A DNA stretch of 35,443 nt from Rubellimicrobium sp. (GCA_019454835.1 JACFNP010000037.1:1-35443); one strand, 5' to 3'; shown: positions 1 to 8,511, numbered from the stretch's first letter. Notes: a model not told the origin generated them from the letters alone. Program-made: numbers and translations.

Positions 1-42
1 AGGGAGAAGCCTATCGAACAGCCGGATGAACAACACACTTGC

Positions 43-98
43 CCGATGTTGTGTGTGAGCGGTCGGGGTTGCTTCGGCTGCGCCTCGCAATGACGGGG
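43..98 (+). repeat. half copy of the palindromic repeat (copy A)
   Basis: Only the loop and right arm of the repeat family are present. The loop GATGTTGTGTGTGAGCGGTC is followed by the short right arm ending CGCAATGACGGGG. The sequence on the left does not supply the matching arm, so this copy is truncated or diverged. A weak relic of the outer arm (GATCGCCCGGCCTGCC) follows at about 107-122. It lies upstream of rpmG. Confidence 0.75.
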
Positions 99-221
99 TA
101 TGCTGATCGCCCGGCCTGCCATACCCCGTTGACTCGGGGGATGCGCGGTGTAGAAGACCGCCGATGAACATGACGCGGGGCCGCCCGAGCGTGGCGCCTT
201 TGCGGAACAAGGATTGCAGAG

Positions 222-389
222 ATGGCCAAACCCACGACGATCAAGATCCGCCTGAACTCGACCGCCGGGACCGGGCATTTCTACGTGACCAAGAAGAACG
301 CCCGCACGATGACGGAAAAGATGACCGTGCGCAAATACGACCCGGTCGTGCGCAAGCATGTCGAATACAAGGAAGGCAAGATCAAGTAA
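222..389 (+). CDS. rpmG: 50S ribosomal protein L33
   Basis: A 55-residue basic protein starting [18 protein letters not shown], the typical length and sequence of the bacterial large-subunit protein L33. This version has no zinc-binding CxxC pairs, so it is the cysteine-free (C-) form. The start has an AAGGA-like ribosome-binding site at about 207-212. The gene is monocistronic and ends just before a strong intrinsic terminator at 416-438. Family identity is secure from the conserved central VTKKNAR segment and the lysine-rich C terminus. Confidence 0.95.
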   Translation: MAKPTTIKIRLNSTAGTGHFYVTKKNARTMTEKMTVRKYDPVVRKHVEYKEGKIK

Positions 390-415
390 GCGATCCTGCC
401 CTTGCCAATGTCGAC

Positions 416-438
416 AGGCCGCCTTCGGGCGGCCTTTT
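416..438 (+). terminator. Rho-independent terminator of rpmG
   Basis: A perfect 8-bp stem AGGCCGCC/GGCGGCCT closes a TTCG tetraloop and is followed by TTTT. It lies 27 bases after the rpmG stop codon. Confidence 0.9.
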
Positions 439-459
439 GATTCCCGGCACCCGCAAACG

Positions 460-484
460 AAAAGGGCCGCCCGAAGGCGGCCCC
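460..484 (-). terminator. Rho-independent terminator of the Bax-inhibitor-like gene
   Basis: Read on the minus strand this is GGGCCGCC-TTCG-GGCGGCCC followed by TTTT. It terminates the leftward gene at 508-1284. Its stem and loop nearly duplicate the rpmG terminator at 416-438, in mirror orientation. Confidence 0.9.
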
Positions 485-507
485 GCATCCTTTGTTTCCT
501 GCGCGGA

Positions 508-1284
508 TCAGCGGCGGTCGCCGAACAGTTGCAGCAGGAACATGAACATGTTGATGAAGTCGAGATAGAGGTTCAGCGCCCCCATGATCGCCGACTTTTC
601 CAGCCAGTCGGTGTTGCCCTGCGAGGCCATGGCGACGTAGTTCGACTTGATCGCCTGGGTGTCGTAGGCGGTCAGCCCGGCGAACAGCAGCACGCCGATG
701 GCCGAGATCGCGAACATCAGGCCCGGCGATTGCAGGAAGATGTTGACCACCATCGCCACGATCAGCCCGATCACCCCCATCATCAGGAAGGTGCCCATCG
801 CCGACAGGTCGCGCCCGGTCGTGTAGCCATAAAGCGACAGCCCGGCAAAGGCGACAGCGGTGATGAGGAACACCTGCACGATGGAAAAGCCGGTGTAGAC
901 GAGGAAGATCGACGACAGCGACAGGCCCATCAGCACCGCGAAGACGTAGAAGGTCAACTGCGCGGCGGGTGCCGAGATGCGGTTGATCATCGCGCTCATG
1001 CCGAAGACGACGACGAGCGGCGCGAAGATGATCAGCCATTGCAGCGGCGAGGCGAAGATCGCCGTGCCGAACGAGGTCAGCATCACGCCGTTGGGCAGCA
1101 TCGCCGCAGCGGCCGCCGGATCGGTCGTCTGGGCAAGGCCCGAGACCGCCCAGGCCGCAAGTGCGGTGATGAGCATGCCCACGGACATCGTGCCGTAGAC
1201 CTTGTTCATATGTGCACGAAGGCCCGCATCGATCGCTTGGGCGCGGGCGCCGACAGCGGTGCGGATCGTCGTATGGTCAGCCAT
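508..1284 (-). CDS. Bax inhibitor-1/YccA family inner-membrane protein
   Basis: A 258-residue integral membrane protein with about seven hydrophobic helices. It belongs to the BI-1/YccA (UPF0005) family. Hallmarks are the sixth-helix motif GLTAYDTQ (about residues 205-215), the preceding hydrophobic helix, and the C-terminal NLYLDFINMF segment. Bacterial members such as YccA and YetJ are linked to FtsH protease modulation or pH-dependent calcium leak; which applies here cannot be told from sequence. The start is supported by a GGAGGGA ribosome-binding site just upstream on the minus strand. The gene stands alone, converging on rpmG, with its own terminator at 460-484. Confidence 0.9.
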   Translation of the reverse strand: MADHTTIRTAVGARAQAIDAGLRAHMNKVYGTMSVGMLITALAAWAVSGLAQTTDPAAAAAMLPNGVMLTSFGTAIFASPLQWLIIFAPLVVVFGMSAMINRISAPAAQLTFYVFAVLMGLSLSSIFLVYTGFSIVQVFLITAVAFAGLSLYGYTTGRDLSAMGTFLMMGVIGLIVAMVVNIFLQSPGLMFAISAIGVLLFAGLTAYDTQAIKSNYVAMASQGNTDWLEKSAIMGALNLYLDFINMFMFLLQLFGDRR

Positions 1285-1563
1285 GGGCTCCCTCCGGATA
1301 AAGATTGCGCCGCCGGTGGCGACGGTTGTCCTGCAATATCGGCGAGCAGGGCCTTTGTTTCAAGTCTCATGGTCGTGTGTCGACACAATTCGACGTGGTT
1401 TGCCTGCTCCGACCCGGCCCGCGTCGCCTCGGGGTGGTGGCGGCATCCTGCCAAAAAGTCAGGATGACAATTGCAACCGCTGCGTGTCAGATAGCGGTGT
1501 TTGGCCGCACTGTGCGGTGCGCACTGTGCTGTGGATGTGTACGAGTGCAAGTGTGAGGCAGTC

Positions 1564-1929
1564 ATGACACACCCGGTTGATGTTCATGTCGGCAAAAGGA
1601 TCAGGCACCGCCGCTGGCTGACCGGGGTGACCCAGCAGCAGCTTGCCGAGAAGGTCGGGATCAAGTTCCAGCAGATCCAGAAATACGAAACCGGCACGAA
1701 CCGGGTCAGCGCCTCGCGGCTCTGGGACATTGCCGTCGCGCTGGATATCAGCGTCGCGTTCTTCTTCGAGGGCCTTGACGGCGATGTGACGGACACGTCC
1801 GGGGGCCTGCCCGACGGCCTGGCCCGCGACCGCGAGGCGCTGGAGCTTCTGCGCTTTTATTACGCGATCCCGCCCGAGCAGCGGCGCAGCCTCTTCGATC
1901 TCGCCCGCGTCCTTGGCAACGTCGCCTGA
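1564..1929 (+). CDS. XRE-family helix-turn-helix regulator
   Basis: A 121-residue protein with a Cro/CI-type HTH at about residues 10-66, including TQQQLAEKVGIKFQQIQKYE, a canonical XRE recognition segment. It is followed by a short C-terminal region ending RRSLFDLARVLGNVA. The family is common in alphaproteobacteria, where related single-domain regulators are found near core genes. The ATG at 1564 is preferred because GAGGCA precedes it at good spacing and homologues start with a short tail before the HTH. An upstream ATG at 1501 would add 21 residues that do not look like protein. No target operator was identified; the gene is flanked by 279 bp upstream and by tRNA-Lys downstream. Confidence 0.85.
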   Translation: MTHPVDVHVGKRIRHRRWLTGVTQQQLAEKVGIKFQQIQKYETGTNRVSASRLWDIAVALDISVAFFFEGLDGDVTDTSGGLPDGLARDREALELLRFYYAIPPEQRRSLFDLARVLGNVA

Positions 1930-2027
1930 TCTGACGGGGCCGGGCGTCGCCTGCCCCGCACGGGTTTCCCCGAACGCAGGGCGCCCGCCGCGAGGGGGCT
2001 GCCTTGTTAACATGCGCCTGTCTGATG

Positions 2028-2103
<76 letters not shown>

Positions 2104-2193
2104 ACGAGGCGGCGGATAGAGGCTGCTCGCGGCAGGGTCAAGGGGATTTCCGGGTTTGCGAAGATATGAGCGCGGCCCCCGTCATTGCGTGTT

Positions 2194-2285
2194 CCGTCAT
2201 TGCGAGGAGGCGTAAGCCGACGAAGCAACCCGAAGGTGTGTGTGAGCGGTCGAGGTTGCTTCGGCTTGCGCCTCGCAATGACGGG
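2194..2285. repeat. palindromic repeat copy B
   Basis: Complete core hairpin: CCGTCATTGCGAGGAGGCG on the left, and the complementary short arm GCGCCTCGCAATGACGGG on the right. The loop is GTGTGTGTGAGCGGTC. The left arm is the long form (with GAGGAGGCG and CGACGAAGC) and the right arm the short form, called forward orientation here. A partial extra CCCGTCATTGCGTG precedes it at about 2178-2191. It lies between tRNA-Lys and dapF. Confidence 0.9.
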
Positions 2286-2347
2286 AACGCGCCGCGCGTC
2301 CGATTGCCCCGCTGGATTCGCCCCCTCGCTTGCGTTAATGCCGCGCC

Positions 2348-3181
2348 ATGCCCGATCTGCGCGCCCCCCTGCCGTTTCTCAAGATGCACGGCCTCGGCAA
2401 CGACTTCGTCGTCATCGACACCCGCGCGGGCGGGGAGGTGCCGGATGCCGCGCTGGTCGCCGCGCTGGCCGACCGGCGGCGCGGGGTCGGGTTCGACCAG
2501 TTGGCGGTGATCCATGCGGACGAGGGCGCCGACCTGCGACTCGAGTTCTGGAACGCCGACGGCAGCCGCTCGGGTGCCTGCGGCAATGCAACCCGCTGCA
2601 TCGCTAGGCACGAGATGGCGCGGACCGGCAAGGCCGCGCTCGCCATCGCCACCGGCGGCGGGCTGTTGCAGGCGCGGGACGCGGGCGGCGGCCTCACCTC
2701 GGTGAACATGGGGCCGCCGCGCACCGGCTGGCGCGAGATTCCGCTGGCGCGCGACGTGGACACGCTGGCGCTGCCGATTCCCGGCGATCCGGTCGCCACC
2801 AGCATGGGCAACCCGCATTGCACCTTCTTCGTCGATGACGTGGCGGCGGTGGACCTCGCGGCCTTCGGCCCCGCGCATGAACATCACCCTTTGTTCCCCG
2901 AGCGCACCAATGTGCAGGTGGTGCAGGTCATCGGCCCCGACCATCTGCGGATGCGGGTCTGGGAGCGCGGGGCGGGCGTCACGCTGGCCTCGGGCACCTC
3001 GTCCTGCGCGGTCTGCGTCGCGGCGGCGCGGCGCGGGCTGACCGGGCGCAAGGTGACGCTCGACTGCGACGGCGGGCGGCTGTGGGTCGACTGGCGCGCG
3101 GATGGCGTCTGGCTGACCGGGCCGACCATGACCGTGTTCGAGGGGCGGCTGAGCGCGCAATTCCTGGACGCGCTGCGATGA
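2348..3181 (+). CDS. dapF: diaminopimelate epimerase (variant active site)
   Basis: A 277-residue protein of the DapF family, which interconverts LL- and meso-diaminopimelate for lysine and peptidoglycan synthesis. It shows the N-terminal [11 protein letters not shown], the first active-site segment [15 protein letters not shown] with cysteine at residue 78, and GNPHCTF. The second segment reads [17 protein letters not shown]. Against the well-studied Haemophilus enzyme (ERGAG-T-ACGSGAC), the residue at the second catalytic cysteine is serine 215 (codon TCG at 2990-2992). Cysteines 220 and 223 lie close by. The gene overlaps mtaB by ATGA (3178-3181), implying translational coupling. Assignment to the family is firm; full epimerase activity is less certain because of the serine. 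Confidence 0.9.
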   Translation: MPDLRAPLPFLKMHGLGNDFVVIDTRAGGEVPDAALVAALADRRRGVGFDQLAVIHADEGADLRLEFWNADGSRSGACGNATRCIARHEMARTGKAALAIATGGGLLQARDAGGGLTSVNMGPPRTGWREIPLARDVDTLALPIPGDPVATSMGNPHCTFFVDDVAAVDLAAFGPAHEHHPLFPERTNVQVVQVIGPDHLRMRVWERGAGVTLASGTSSCAVCVAAARRGLTGRKVTLDCDGGRLWVDWRADGVWLTGPTMTVFEGRLSAQFLDALR

Positions 3182-4431
3182 ACGCGCCGCCGGTGTTCTC
3201 CACCCTCGGCTGCCGCCTGAACGCCTACGAGACCGAGGCGATGAAGGAGCTTGCCGCCGCCGCCGGGGTCCGTGACGCGGTGGTGGTGAATACCTGCGCC
3301 GTGACCGCCGAGGCGGTGCGCAAGGCGCGGCAGGAAATCCGCCACCTGCGGCGCGAGAACCCCGAGGCCACCATCATCGTCACCGGCTGCGCCGCCCAGA
3401 CCGAGGCCGCGATGTTCGCCGCCATGCCCGAGGTCGATCACGTTCTCGGCAACCGCGAGAAGATGGAGCCTGCGACCTGGGCGCGGCTGGCCCCCGAACG
3501 GATCGGCGCGGCGGAACCCGTCATGGTCGACGACATCATGTCGGTGCGCGAAACGGCGGGCCACCTGATCGACGGTTTCGGCACCCGCACCCGCGCCTAT
3601 GTGCAGGTCCAGAACGGCTGCGACCACCGCTGCACCTTCTGCATCATCCCCTATGCGCGCGGCAATTCGCGGTCGGTGCCTGCGCAGACCGTCACCGACC
3701 AGATCGCGCGGCTGGTGGATCGCGGCTACCGCGAGGTCGTGCTGACCGGCGTGGACCTCACCTCATGGGGCGCCGATCTGGGCGAGGGGCTGCAACTGGG
3801 CGATCTGGTGCGCCGCATCCTGCGCACCACGGCAATCGAAAGGCTGCGCATCAGCAGCGTCGATTCGATCGAGATCGACCCCGCGCTGATGGAGTGCATC
3901 GCCACCGAACCGCGCCTCATGCCGCATCTGCACCTGTCGCTGCAGGCGGGTGACGACCTGATCCTCAAGCGCATGAAGCGCCGCCACCTGCGCGACGACG
4001 CGATCCGCTTCTGCGCGGAAGCGCGGCGCCTGCGCCCCGAGATGACCTATGGCGCAGACATCATCGCCGGCTTCCCGACCGAGACCGAGGCGATGTTCAC
4101 CCGCTCGCTCGATCTGGTGGCGGAATGCGGGCTGAGCTTCCTGCATGTGTTCCCGTATTCCCCCCGGCGCGGCACTCCCGCCGCGCGGATGCCGCAGGTG
4201 CCGGGCGCCGCGATCCGCGAACGCGCGGCAAGGCTGCGGGCCGAGGGCGACGCCGCGCTGGCCCGCCACCTGCAGGCGCAGGTCGGGCGGCGGCATCGCG
4301 TGCTGATGGAATCACCCCGCATGGGCCGCACCGAACAGTTCACCGAGGTGCGTTTTGTCGAGGACCAACCCGAGGATCATATCCTTGAGGTGACCATCGC
4401 AGGCCATGACGGCAGGGCGCTGGTGGCGTGA
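3178..4431 (+). CDS. mtaB: tRNA t6A37 methylthiotransferase (MiaB-like radical SAM)
   Basis: A 417-residue protein of the MiaB/MtaB methylthiotransferase family. MtaB adds a methylthio group to N6-threonylcarbamoyladenosine 37 of tRNAs. The N-terminal UPF0004 domain carries its cluster cysteines at residues 12 (TLGCRLN), 40 (VVNTCAV) and 71 (VTGCAAQ). The radical SAM domain has C148-x3-C152-x2-C155 in [16 protein letters not shown]. The C terminus resembles a TRAM-like RNA-binding region. The TLGCRLN N terminus with short spacing favours MtaB over MiaB. The start codon overlaps the dapF stop (ATGA). A longer upstream reading is possible but would lie wholly inside dapF. Confidence 0.92.
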   Translation: MNAPPVFSTLGCRLNAYETEAMKELAAAAGVRDAVVVNTCAVTAEAVRKARQEIRHLRRENPEATIIVTGCAAQTEAAMFAAMPEVDHVLGNREKMEPATWARLAPERIGAAEPVMVDDIMSVRETAGHLIDGFGTRTRAYVQVQNGCDHRCTFCIIPYARGNSRSVPAQTVTDQIARLVDRGYREVVLTGVDLTSWGADLGEGLQLGDLVRRILRTTAIERLRISSVDSIEIDPALMECIATEPRLMPHLHLSLQAGDDLILKRMKRRHLRDDAIRFCAEARRLRPEMTYGADIIAGFPTETEAMFTRSLDLVAECGLSFLHVFPYSPRRGTPAARMPQVPGAAIRERAARLRAEGDAALARHLQAQVGRRHRVLMESPRMGRTEQFTEVRFVEDQPEDHILEVTIAGHDGRALVA

Positions 4432-4450
4432 CGTTCAGCAGTCGGCGCAC

Positions 4451-4541
4451 CCGTCATTGCGAGGAGGCGCAGGCGACGCGGCAATCCATGGGGCCGGGCG
4501 CTGCGCCCGGCATGGATTGCTTCACTTCGTTCGCAATGACG
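4451..4541. repeat. palindromic repeat copy C1 (variant inner stem)
   Basis: Outer stem CCGTCATTGCGAGGAGGCGC / TTCGCAATGACG as in the rest of the family. The inside differs: GGCAATCCATG and CATGGATTGC flank a GC-rich mini-hairpin CCGGGCGCTGCGCCCGG. It forms the left half of a tandem pair between the convergent mtaB and solute-binding-protein genes. Confidence 0.85.
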
Positions 4542-4550
4542 AGGGGCTGT

Positions 4551-4638
4551 CGTCATTGCGAGGAGCCGCAGGCGACGAAGCAACCCCGATGTTGCGTGTG
4601 AGCGGTCGAGGTTGCTTCGCTGCGCTCGCAATGACGGG
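4551..4638. repeat. palindromic repeat copy C2
   Basis: Core hairpin with long left arm (CGTCATTGCGAGGAGCCGC, CGACGAAGC), loop GATGTTGCGTGTGAGCGGTC and short right arm ending GCTCGCAATGACGGGG. Forward orientation. It starts 9 bases after copy C1 and ends 15 bases before the stop codon of the leftward gene at 4653. Confidence 0.9.
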
Positions 4639-4652
4639 GATGTAGTCCGCCC

Positions 4653-5786
4653 TCAGGCGAACCACCATCTTTCCGCGATCCGCCCCGAATCGAGCGGGCC
4701 GATCACCCCCAGCCCGTCATGCGCGAGGCGGGTCGTGCAGGCGGTGACGAAGGGCAGATGGGCGGTGGCGGCGCCCTCGAAGGGCCGGGCGCCGGGGAAC
4801 AGGGTCTCGGCGCCGGTGCCGTAGCAGGCGGCACGACCGGCGCCGCCGGTCACGCTCCACGACGCATCGACCGCCATCACCGGCCCCGCAGGCGGCGGGC
4901 CGGGCAGGGGCGCAAGCCCGGCGGCCAGCGCGGCCTCTTCCTCGGCGGCGCCCAGCGCATTGCCGTAGCCGCTGGCCGCCACGACCTTCAGCCCGCGCCG
5001 CGCGGTGATCCCGGCCAGAGGCCCCGGCTGATCGACCGCATCGACATGGCCCGCGACCAGCGCGGCACGGCGGATCGCGGCCTCGGGCATCGCGCGCAGC
5101 ACCACGGCATCGAACCAGCCCGCGCGCCCGTCGCGCCAGTGGTCGGCCACGCGCAGAAGCCGCATCCGTTCGCCGGGCGTGAATTCAGCCAGGCGGTAAA
5201 GGCCGCTGCCGATGCCGTCGAACCGCCCCTCGGGGGCGATCACCAGATGCGGGTCGGCCAGCGCCAGCGGAAAATTCGCATCCGGCCCGGTCAGGGTGAA
5301 GCGCAGTTGCAGCGGCCCGGTGGCGCGCATCCCGGCGATGCGGGCAAGGATCGGCGCGGCAGGCGAATCGCTGCGGTGCACGGCGAGCGAGGCCAGCACA
5401 TCCGCCGCCCGCAACGCCCGCCCGTCGTGAAACGCGACCTCGGGCCGCAAGGTGACATCCCAGGTGCGGGCACCGTCGCCCGGCTCCCAGGCGACGGCCA
5501 GTTCGCCGACCAGTTCGCCGCCTGCGGTGATCTCGGTCAGTGTTTCATAAACGGCGCCCTGCCCCGCCACGCGCAGGAAGCTGCCGCGCGCCCGGCGCAT
5601 GTCCCAGCCGTCCGCCGTGCCCGACAGCCCCAGCCGCAGCACGCCGCCGCGCGCCCGCGCCGCGACCGGAACACCCGATGCCGTCAGCACCCCGGTTGCC
5701 ACCGCCGCCGAGATGAGATGACGGCGGCTGATCGCCTGCAAACTGCGTGCAGCGGGGCGCGCGGGGGGGCGGAGCGGGCGGTTCAT
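4653..5786 (-). CDS. Tat-exported ABC-transporter solute-binding protein, family 5-like (short)
   Basis: A 377-residue protein with a twin-arginine leader (SRRHLISAAVATGVLTASG, RR at residues 21-22). It resembles extracellular solute-binding protein family 5 (peptide/nickel type). Recognisable segments are GQGAVYETLTEI near the N terminus, WDVTLRPEVAFHDGR and GSGLYRLAEF. Family members are normally about 500 residues, so the C-terminal lobe is strongly shortened. No permease or ATPase gene lies nearby. The start overlaps the stop of the upstream proline iminopeptidase (ATGA at 5783-5786), so the two are probably translationally coupled. Substrate is unknown; it may be a stand-alone binding or scavenging protein rather than part of a full transporter. 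Confidence 0.8.
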   Translation of the reverse strand: MNRPLRPPARPAARSLQAISRRHLISAAVATGVLTASGVPVAARARGGVLRLGLSGTADGWDMRRARGSFLRVAGQGAVYETLTEITAGGELVGELAVAWEPGDGARTWDVTLRPEVAFHDGRALRAADVLASLAVHRSDSPAAPILARIAGMRATGPLQLRFTLTGPDANFPLALADPHLVIAPEGRFDGIGSGLYRLAEFTPGERMRLLRVADHWRDGRAGWFDAVVLRAMPEAAIRRAALVAGHVDAVDQPGPLAGITARRGLKVVAASGYGNALGAAEEEAALAAGLAPLPGPPPAGPVMAVDASWSVTGGAGRAACYGTGAETLFPGARPFEGAATAHLPFVTACTTRLAHDGLGVIGPLDSGRIAERWWFA

Positions 5787-6763
5787 GGCAGCCCGCCCGC
5801 GCCCGCCTCGGCCACGGCGCGCAGCAGTTCGGCGGTGATGCCCGGCTCGGACAGCGCGTGCCCTGCCCTGGCCACCATCACCAGCCGCGCCGCAGGCCAG
5901 CCCTGCGCCAGTTGCCAGGCCGAGACCGGCGGGCAGATCATGTCGTGGCGGCCCTGCACGATGACGGCGGGAATGTCGGCGATGCGGTCCATGCGGGCGA
6001 GGATCTGCTTTTCCGGCGGCAGGAAGACATCGTTGACGAAATAGTGATTCTCGAGCCGCGCAAAGGCGCGGGCGTGGTCGGCGGCGCCGTGGGCGCCCGC
6101 GCCGTTCGAATCGATGGACGCCAGCGCGTTCTCCCACCCGGCCCAGGCGCGGGCGAATCGCCCTTCCTCAAGCGGATCGCCGCTGAACAGCCGCCGGTGA
6201 TAGGCCGCGATCAGGTCACCGCGTTCGTCCTCGGGGACCATCCCGGCGAATTCGGCCCAGAGATCGGGCCAGAACCGCCCGGCGCCGCCGCCGTAGAACC
6301 AGTCGAGTTCCGGCCGCGTGCCCAGGAACACGCCGCGCAGGAACAGGGCGCGCACCCGGTCGGGGTGCTCCTGCGCGTAGATCAGGCCAAGGGTCGCGCC
6401 CCAGCTTCCGCCGAACACCGCCCAGCGCGTAATCCCGAACGCCTGCCGGATGCGCTCCATGTCCGCGACCAGATGCCAGGTGGTATTCGCCTGCACCTCG
6501 GCATTGGGGGTCGAACGGCCGCAACCGCGCTGGTCGAACAGCACGACCTGCCAGCGCGCCGGGTCGAAATAACGCCGCATCGCGGGCGAGGCACCGCCGC
6601 CCGGCCCGCCGTGCAGCACCACGACGGGGATGCCGTCCGGGTTGCCGCAGCGTTCGACATGCAGGCGATGCCCGTCGCCCACGTCGAGCATCCGCCGCTC
6701 GAACGGCTCGATCGGCGGGTAGAGGCCGACATGCTGACGCTGTTGCCACGGGACACGGTCCAT
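5783..6763 (-). CDS. pip: proline iminopeptidase (alpha/beta hydrolase, peptidase S33)
   Basis: A 326-residue alpha/beta hydrolase matching prolyl aminopeptidase, which releases N-terminal proline from peptides in the cytoplasm. It shows the oxyanion motif HGGPGGG (residues 51-57), FDQRGCGRS, and the nucleophile elbow GGSWG with Ser120. The C-terminal GRHDMICPP and RAGHALSEP supply the acid and histidine. Length is normal for the family. It is divergently transcribed from ubiG across about 56 bp and is followed in overlap by the solute-binding protein, which suggests a small peptide-use operon. Confidence 0.92.
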   Translation of the reverse strand: MDRVPWQQRQHVGLYPPIEPFERRMLDVGDGHRLHVERCGNPDGIPVVVLHGGPGGGASPAMRRYFDPARWQVVLFDQRGCGRSTPNAEVQANTTWHLVADMERIRQAFGITRWAVFGGSWGATLGLIYAQEHPDRVRALFLRGVFLGTRPELDWFYGGGAGRFWPDLWAEFAGMVPEDERGDLIAAYHRRLFSGDPLEEGRFARAWAGWENALASIDSNGAGAHGAADHARAFARLENHYFVNDVFLPPEKQILARMDRIADIPAVIVQGRHDMICPPVSAWQLAQGWPAARLVMVARAGHALSEPGITAELLRAVAEAGAGGLP

Positions 6764-6819
6764 GGGACTCTCTATAGCCGGTGGCGCGGGCCTGTGCCAC
6801 GGCCCAAAGCGAGGGAACC

Positions 6820-7563
6820 ATGCCAGCCGACACCATCGACCCCGCCGAAGTCGCCAAGTTCGAGGCCATGGCCGCCGAATGGTGGGATCCTGCGGGCAAG
6901 TTCCGGCCCCTGCACCAGATGAATCCCTGCCGGCTGGACTACATCACCAGCCAGATCGCCGCCGAATTCGACCGCGACCCCGGCACCGCCCGCCCGTTTC
7001 AGGGGCTGCGGGTGCTGGACATCGGCTGTGGCGGCGGGCTGCTGGCCGAACCGATGGCGCGGCTGGGGGCGCAGGTGACGGGGGTGGATGCCTCGCCGCG
7101 CAACATCGAGGTGGCGCGCATCCATGCTGCGCAGACCGGGCTGGAGATCGACTACCGCCACGGCACCGCCGAGGCGCTGGCGGCGGCGGGCGAACGCTTC
7201 GACGCGGTGCTCAACATGGAAGTGGTCGAGCATGTCGCCGACCCGCTGGCCTATCTGACCGCCTGCCACGACCTGCTGCGCCCCGGCGGGCTGCACGTCT
7301 GCTCGACCCTGAACCGCAATCCGAAAAGCTGGCTGTTCGCCATCGTCGGCGCCGAACATATCGCCCGCTGGCTGCCGAAGGGCACCCATGACTGGCGCCG
7401 GTTCATCACCCCGGACGAGCTGTTCGACCTGCTCGCCCGCGCCGGGATGCGGCCGGTGGACCGCAAGGGGATGGTGCTCGATTTCCTGCGCAACGAATGG
7501 AAGCTGTCCGACCGCGACCTGTCGGTGAACTACGTCACCGCAGCGCTGCGCCCCGAGGGGTAA
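6820..7563 (+). CDS. ubiG: ubiquinone biosynthesis O-methyltransferase
   Basis: A 247-residue SAM-dependent methyltransferase matching UbiG, which performs both O-methylations in ubiquinone biosynthesis. It has the family N terminus [23 protein letters not shown], motif [17 protein letters not shown] (from residue 65) and the downstream [11 protein letters not shown]. The ATG at 6820 is chosen because GAGGGAA precedes it and the family length (about 240) fits. An upstream in-frame start at 6781 lies in the divergent promoter region. The gene ends 11 bases before repeat copy D. Confidence 0.95.
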   Translation: MPADTIDPAEVAKFEAMAAEWWDPAGKFRPLHQMNPCRLDYITSQIAAEFDRDPGTARPFQGLRVLDIGCGGGLLAEPMARLGAQVTGVDASPRNIEVARIHAAQTGLEIDYRHGTAEALAAAGERFDAVLNMEVVEHVADPLAYLTACHDLLRPGGLHVCSTLNRNPKSWLFAIVGAEHIARWLPKGTHDWRRFITPDELFDLLARAGMRPVDRKGMVLDFLRNEWKLSDRDLSVNYVTAALRPEG

Positions 7564-7573
7564 TCCCCGCCCC

Positions 7574-7664
7574 CCGTCATTGCGAGGCGCAAGCCGAAGC
7601 AACCTCGACCGCTCACACACGACATCGGGATTGCTTCGTCGGCTGCGCCTCCTCGCAATGACGG
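7574..7664. repeat. palindromic repeat copy D
   Basis: Core hairpin in reverse orientation. The short arm (TTGCGAGGCGCAAGCCGAAGC) is on the left, the loop is GACCGCTCACACACGACATC, and the long arm ending CCTCCTCGCAATGACGG is on the right. It sits between the convergent ubiG and amidase genes and fills most of the gap. Confidence 0.9.
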
Positions 7665-7677
7665 ATGCGCTGCCCTC

Positions 7678-8511
7678 TCAGCCCGGCGGCGCGAAGACCC
7701 GGTCATGGGCCAGCGCCGGGATGCGGCGCCTTGCCTCGGCCACCTGCGCGAGGTCGAGATCGACCACGACAACCCCCGGTTCCGTGCCTGCATCGGCCAG
7801 CACCTCGCCCCAGGGCGACACCGCCAGCGAATGGCCCCAGGTCCGGCGCTGCGGTCCCGTATCGCGGCGCGGATGGCTGCCGGTCTGGGCGGCGGCCAGA
7901 ATGAAGGCGCCGGATTCGATGGCACGGGCGCGCAGCAGCACCTCCCAATGCGCGCTTCCGGTGGGGACGGTGAATGCCGAGGGGTTGAGGATGATCCCGG
8001 CCCCGGCCTTGGCCAGCGCCCGGTGCAGATGGGGAAAGCGCAGGTCGTAGCAGATCGTCAGCCCGATCCGGACCAGCGGCACATCCACCACCACCGCCCG
8101 GTCGCCGGGGCGGAAGGCGGACGATTCGGCATAGGTCTCGCCCTCGCCGAGGACCACGTCGAACATGTGGATCTTGTCGTAGCGCGCGGCGATCCCGCCT
8201 GTCGGGTCGATGAGAAAGCTGCGGTTGGCGAAGCGCGCCTCGTCCGCGACCTTCAGGCCCAGCGAGCCGACCGACAGCCAGATGCCGTGCCGCGCCGCCG
8301 CATCGCGCAATCCGGCGAGGGTCGGGTCGTCGTCCTCGTGGCGCAGCACCATGGCCTGATGCGCGCGGTCGCTGCTCATGCAGTTGGTGTTCTCGGGGGT
8401 GCAGACCAGTTGCGCGCCCGCGCCCGCCGCCCGCGCCACCAGCGCCCGCGCCATGACAAGATTCGCGCCCGGATCATCCGAGGCGGTCATCTGGACCAGC
8501 GCCGCCCTCAT
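7678..8511 (-). CDS. carbon-nitrogen hydrolase (nitrilase superfamily, Nit1-like amidase)
   Basis: A 277-residue nitrilase-superfamily amidase. The catalytic triad is visible: Glu40 in CTPENTN, Lys113 in YDKIHMFDV and Cys154 in TICYDLRFP. The sequence resembles the Nit1/deaminated-glutathione amidase branch, which hydrolyses amides of omega-amino or deaminated peptides. That fits its place beside a glutaredoxin gene. The start codon overlaps the grxC stop (ATGA at 8508-8511), implying coupled translation. Substrate specificity is inference from family likeness. Confidence 0.9.
   Translation of the reverse strand: MRAALVQMTASDDPGANLVMARALVARAAGAGAQLVCTPENTNCMSSDRAHQAMVLRHEDDDPTLAGLRDAAARHGIWLSVGSLGLKVADEARFANRSFLIDPTGGIAARYDKIHMFDVVLGEGETYAESSAFRPGDRAVVVDVPLVRIGLTICYDLRFPHLHRALAKAGAGIILNPSAFTVPTGSAHWEVLLRARAIESGAFILAAAQTGSHPRRDTGPQRRTWGHSLAVSPWGEVLADAGTEPGVVVVDLDLAQVAEARRRIPALAHDRVFAPPG

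Noticed and set aside
1285..1563. An extra small gene between the Bax-inhibitor-like gene and the XRE regulator
   Set aside because: Short open frames there lack ribosome-binding sites and recognisable composition; the gap is more likely promoter sequence.
4451..4638. Possible CRISPR array because of repeated sequence
   Set aside because: Repeats are palindromes of about 90 bp scattered over the window, not short repeats with regular spacers, and no cas genes are present.
4653..6044. Long open frames on both strands across GC-rich genes, for example opposite the solute-binding protein and cytochrome b genes
   Set aside because: They are arginine- and alanine-rich, have no family features, and overlap confidently assigned genes. 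They result from high GC content.
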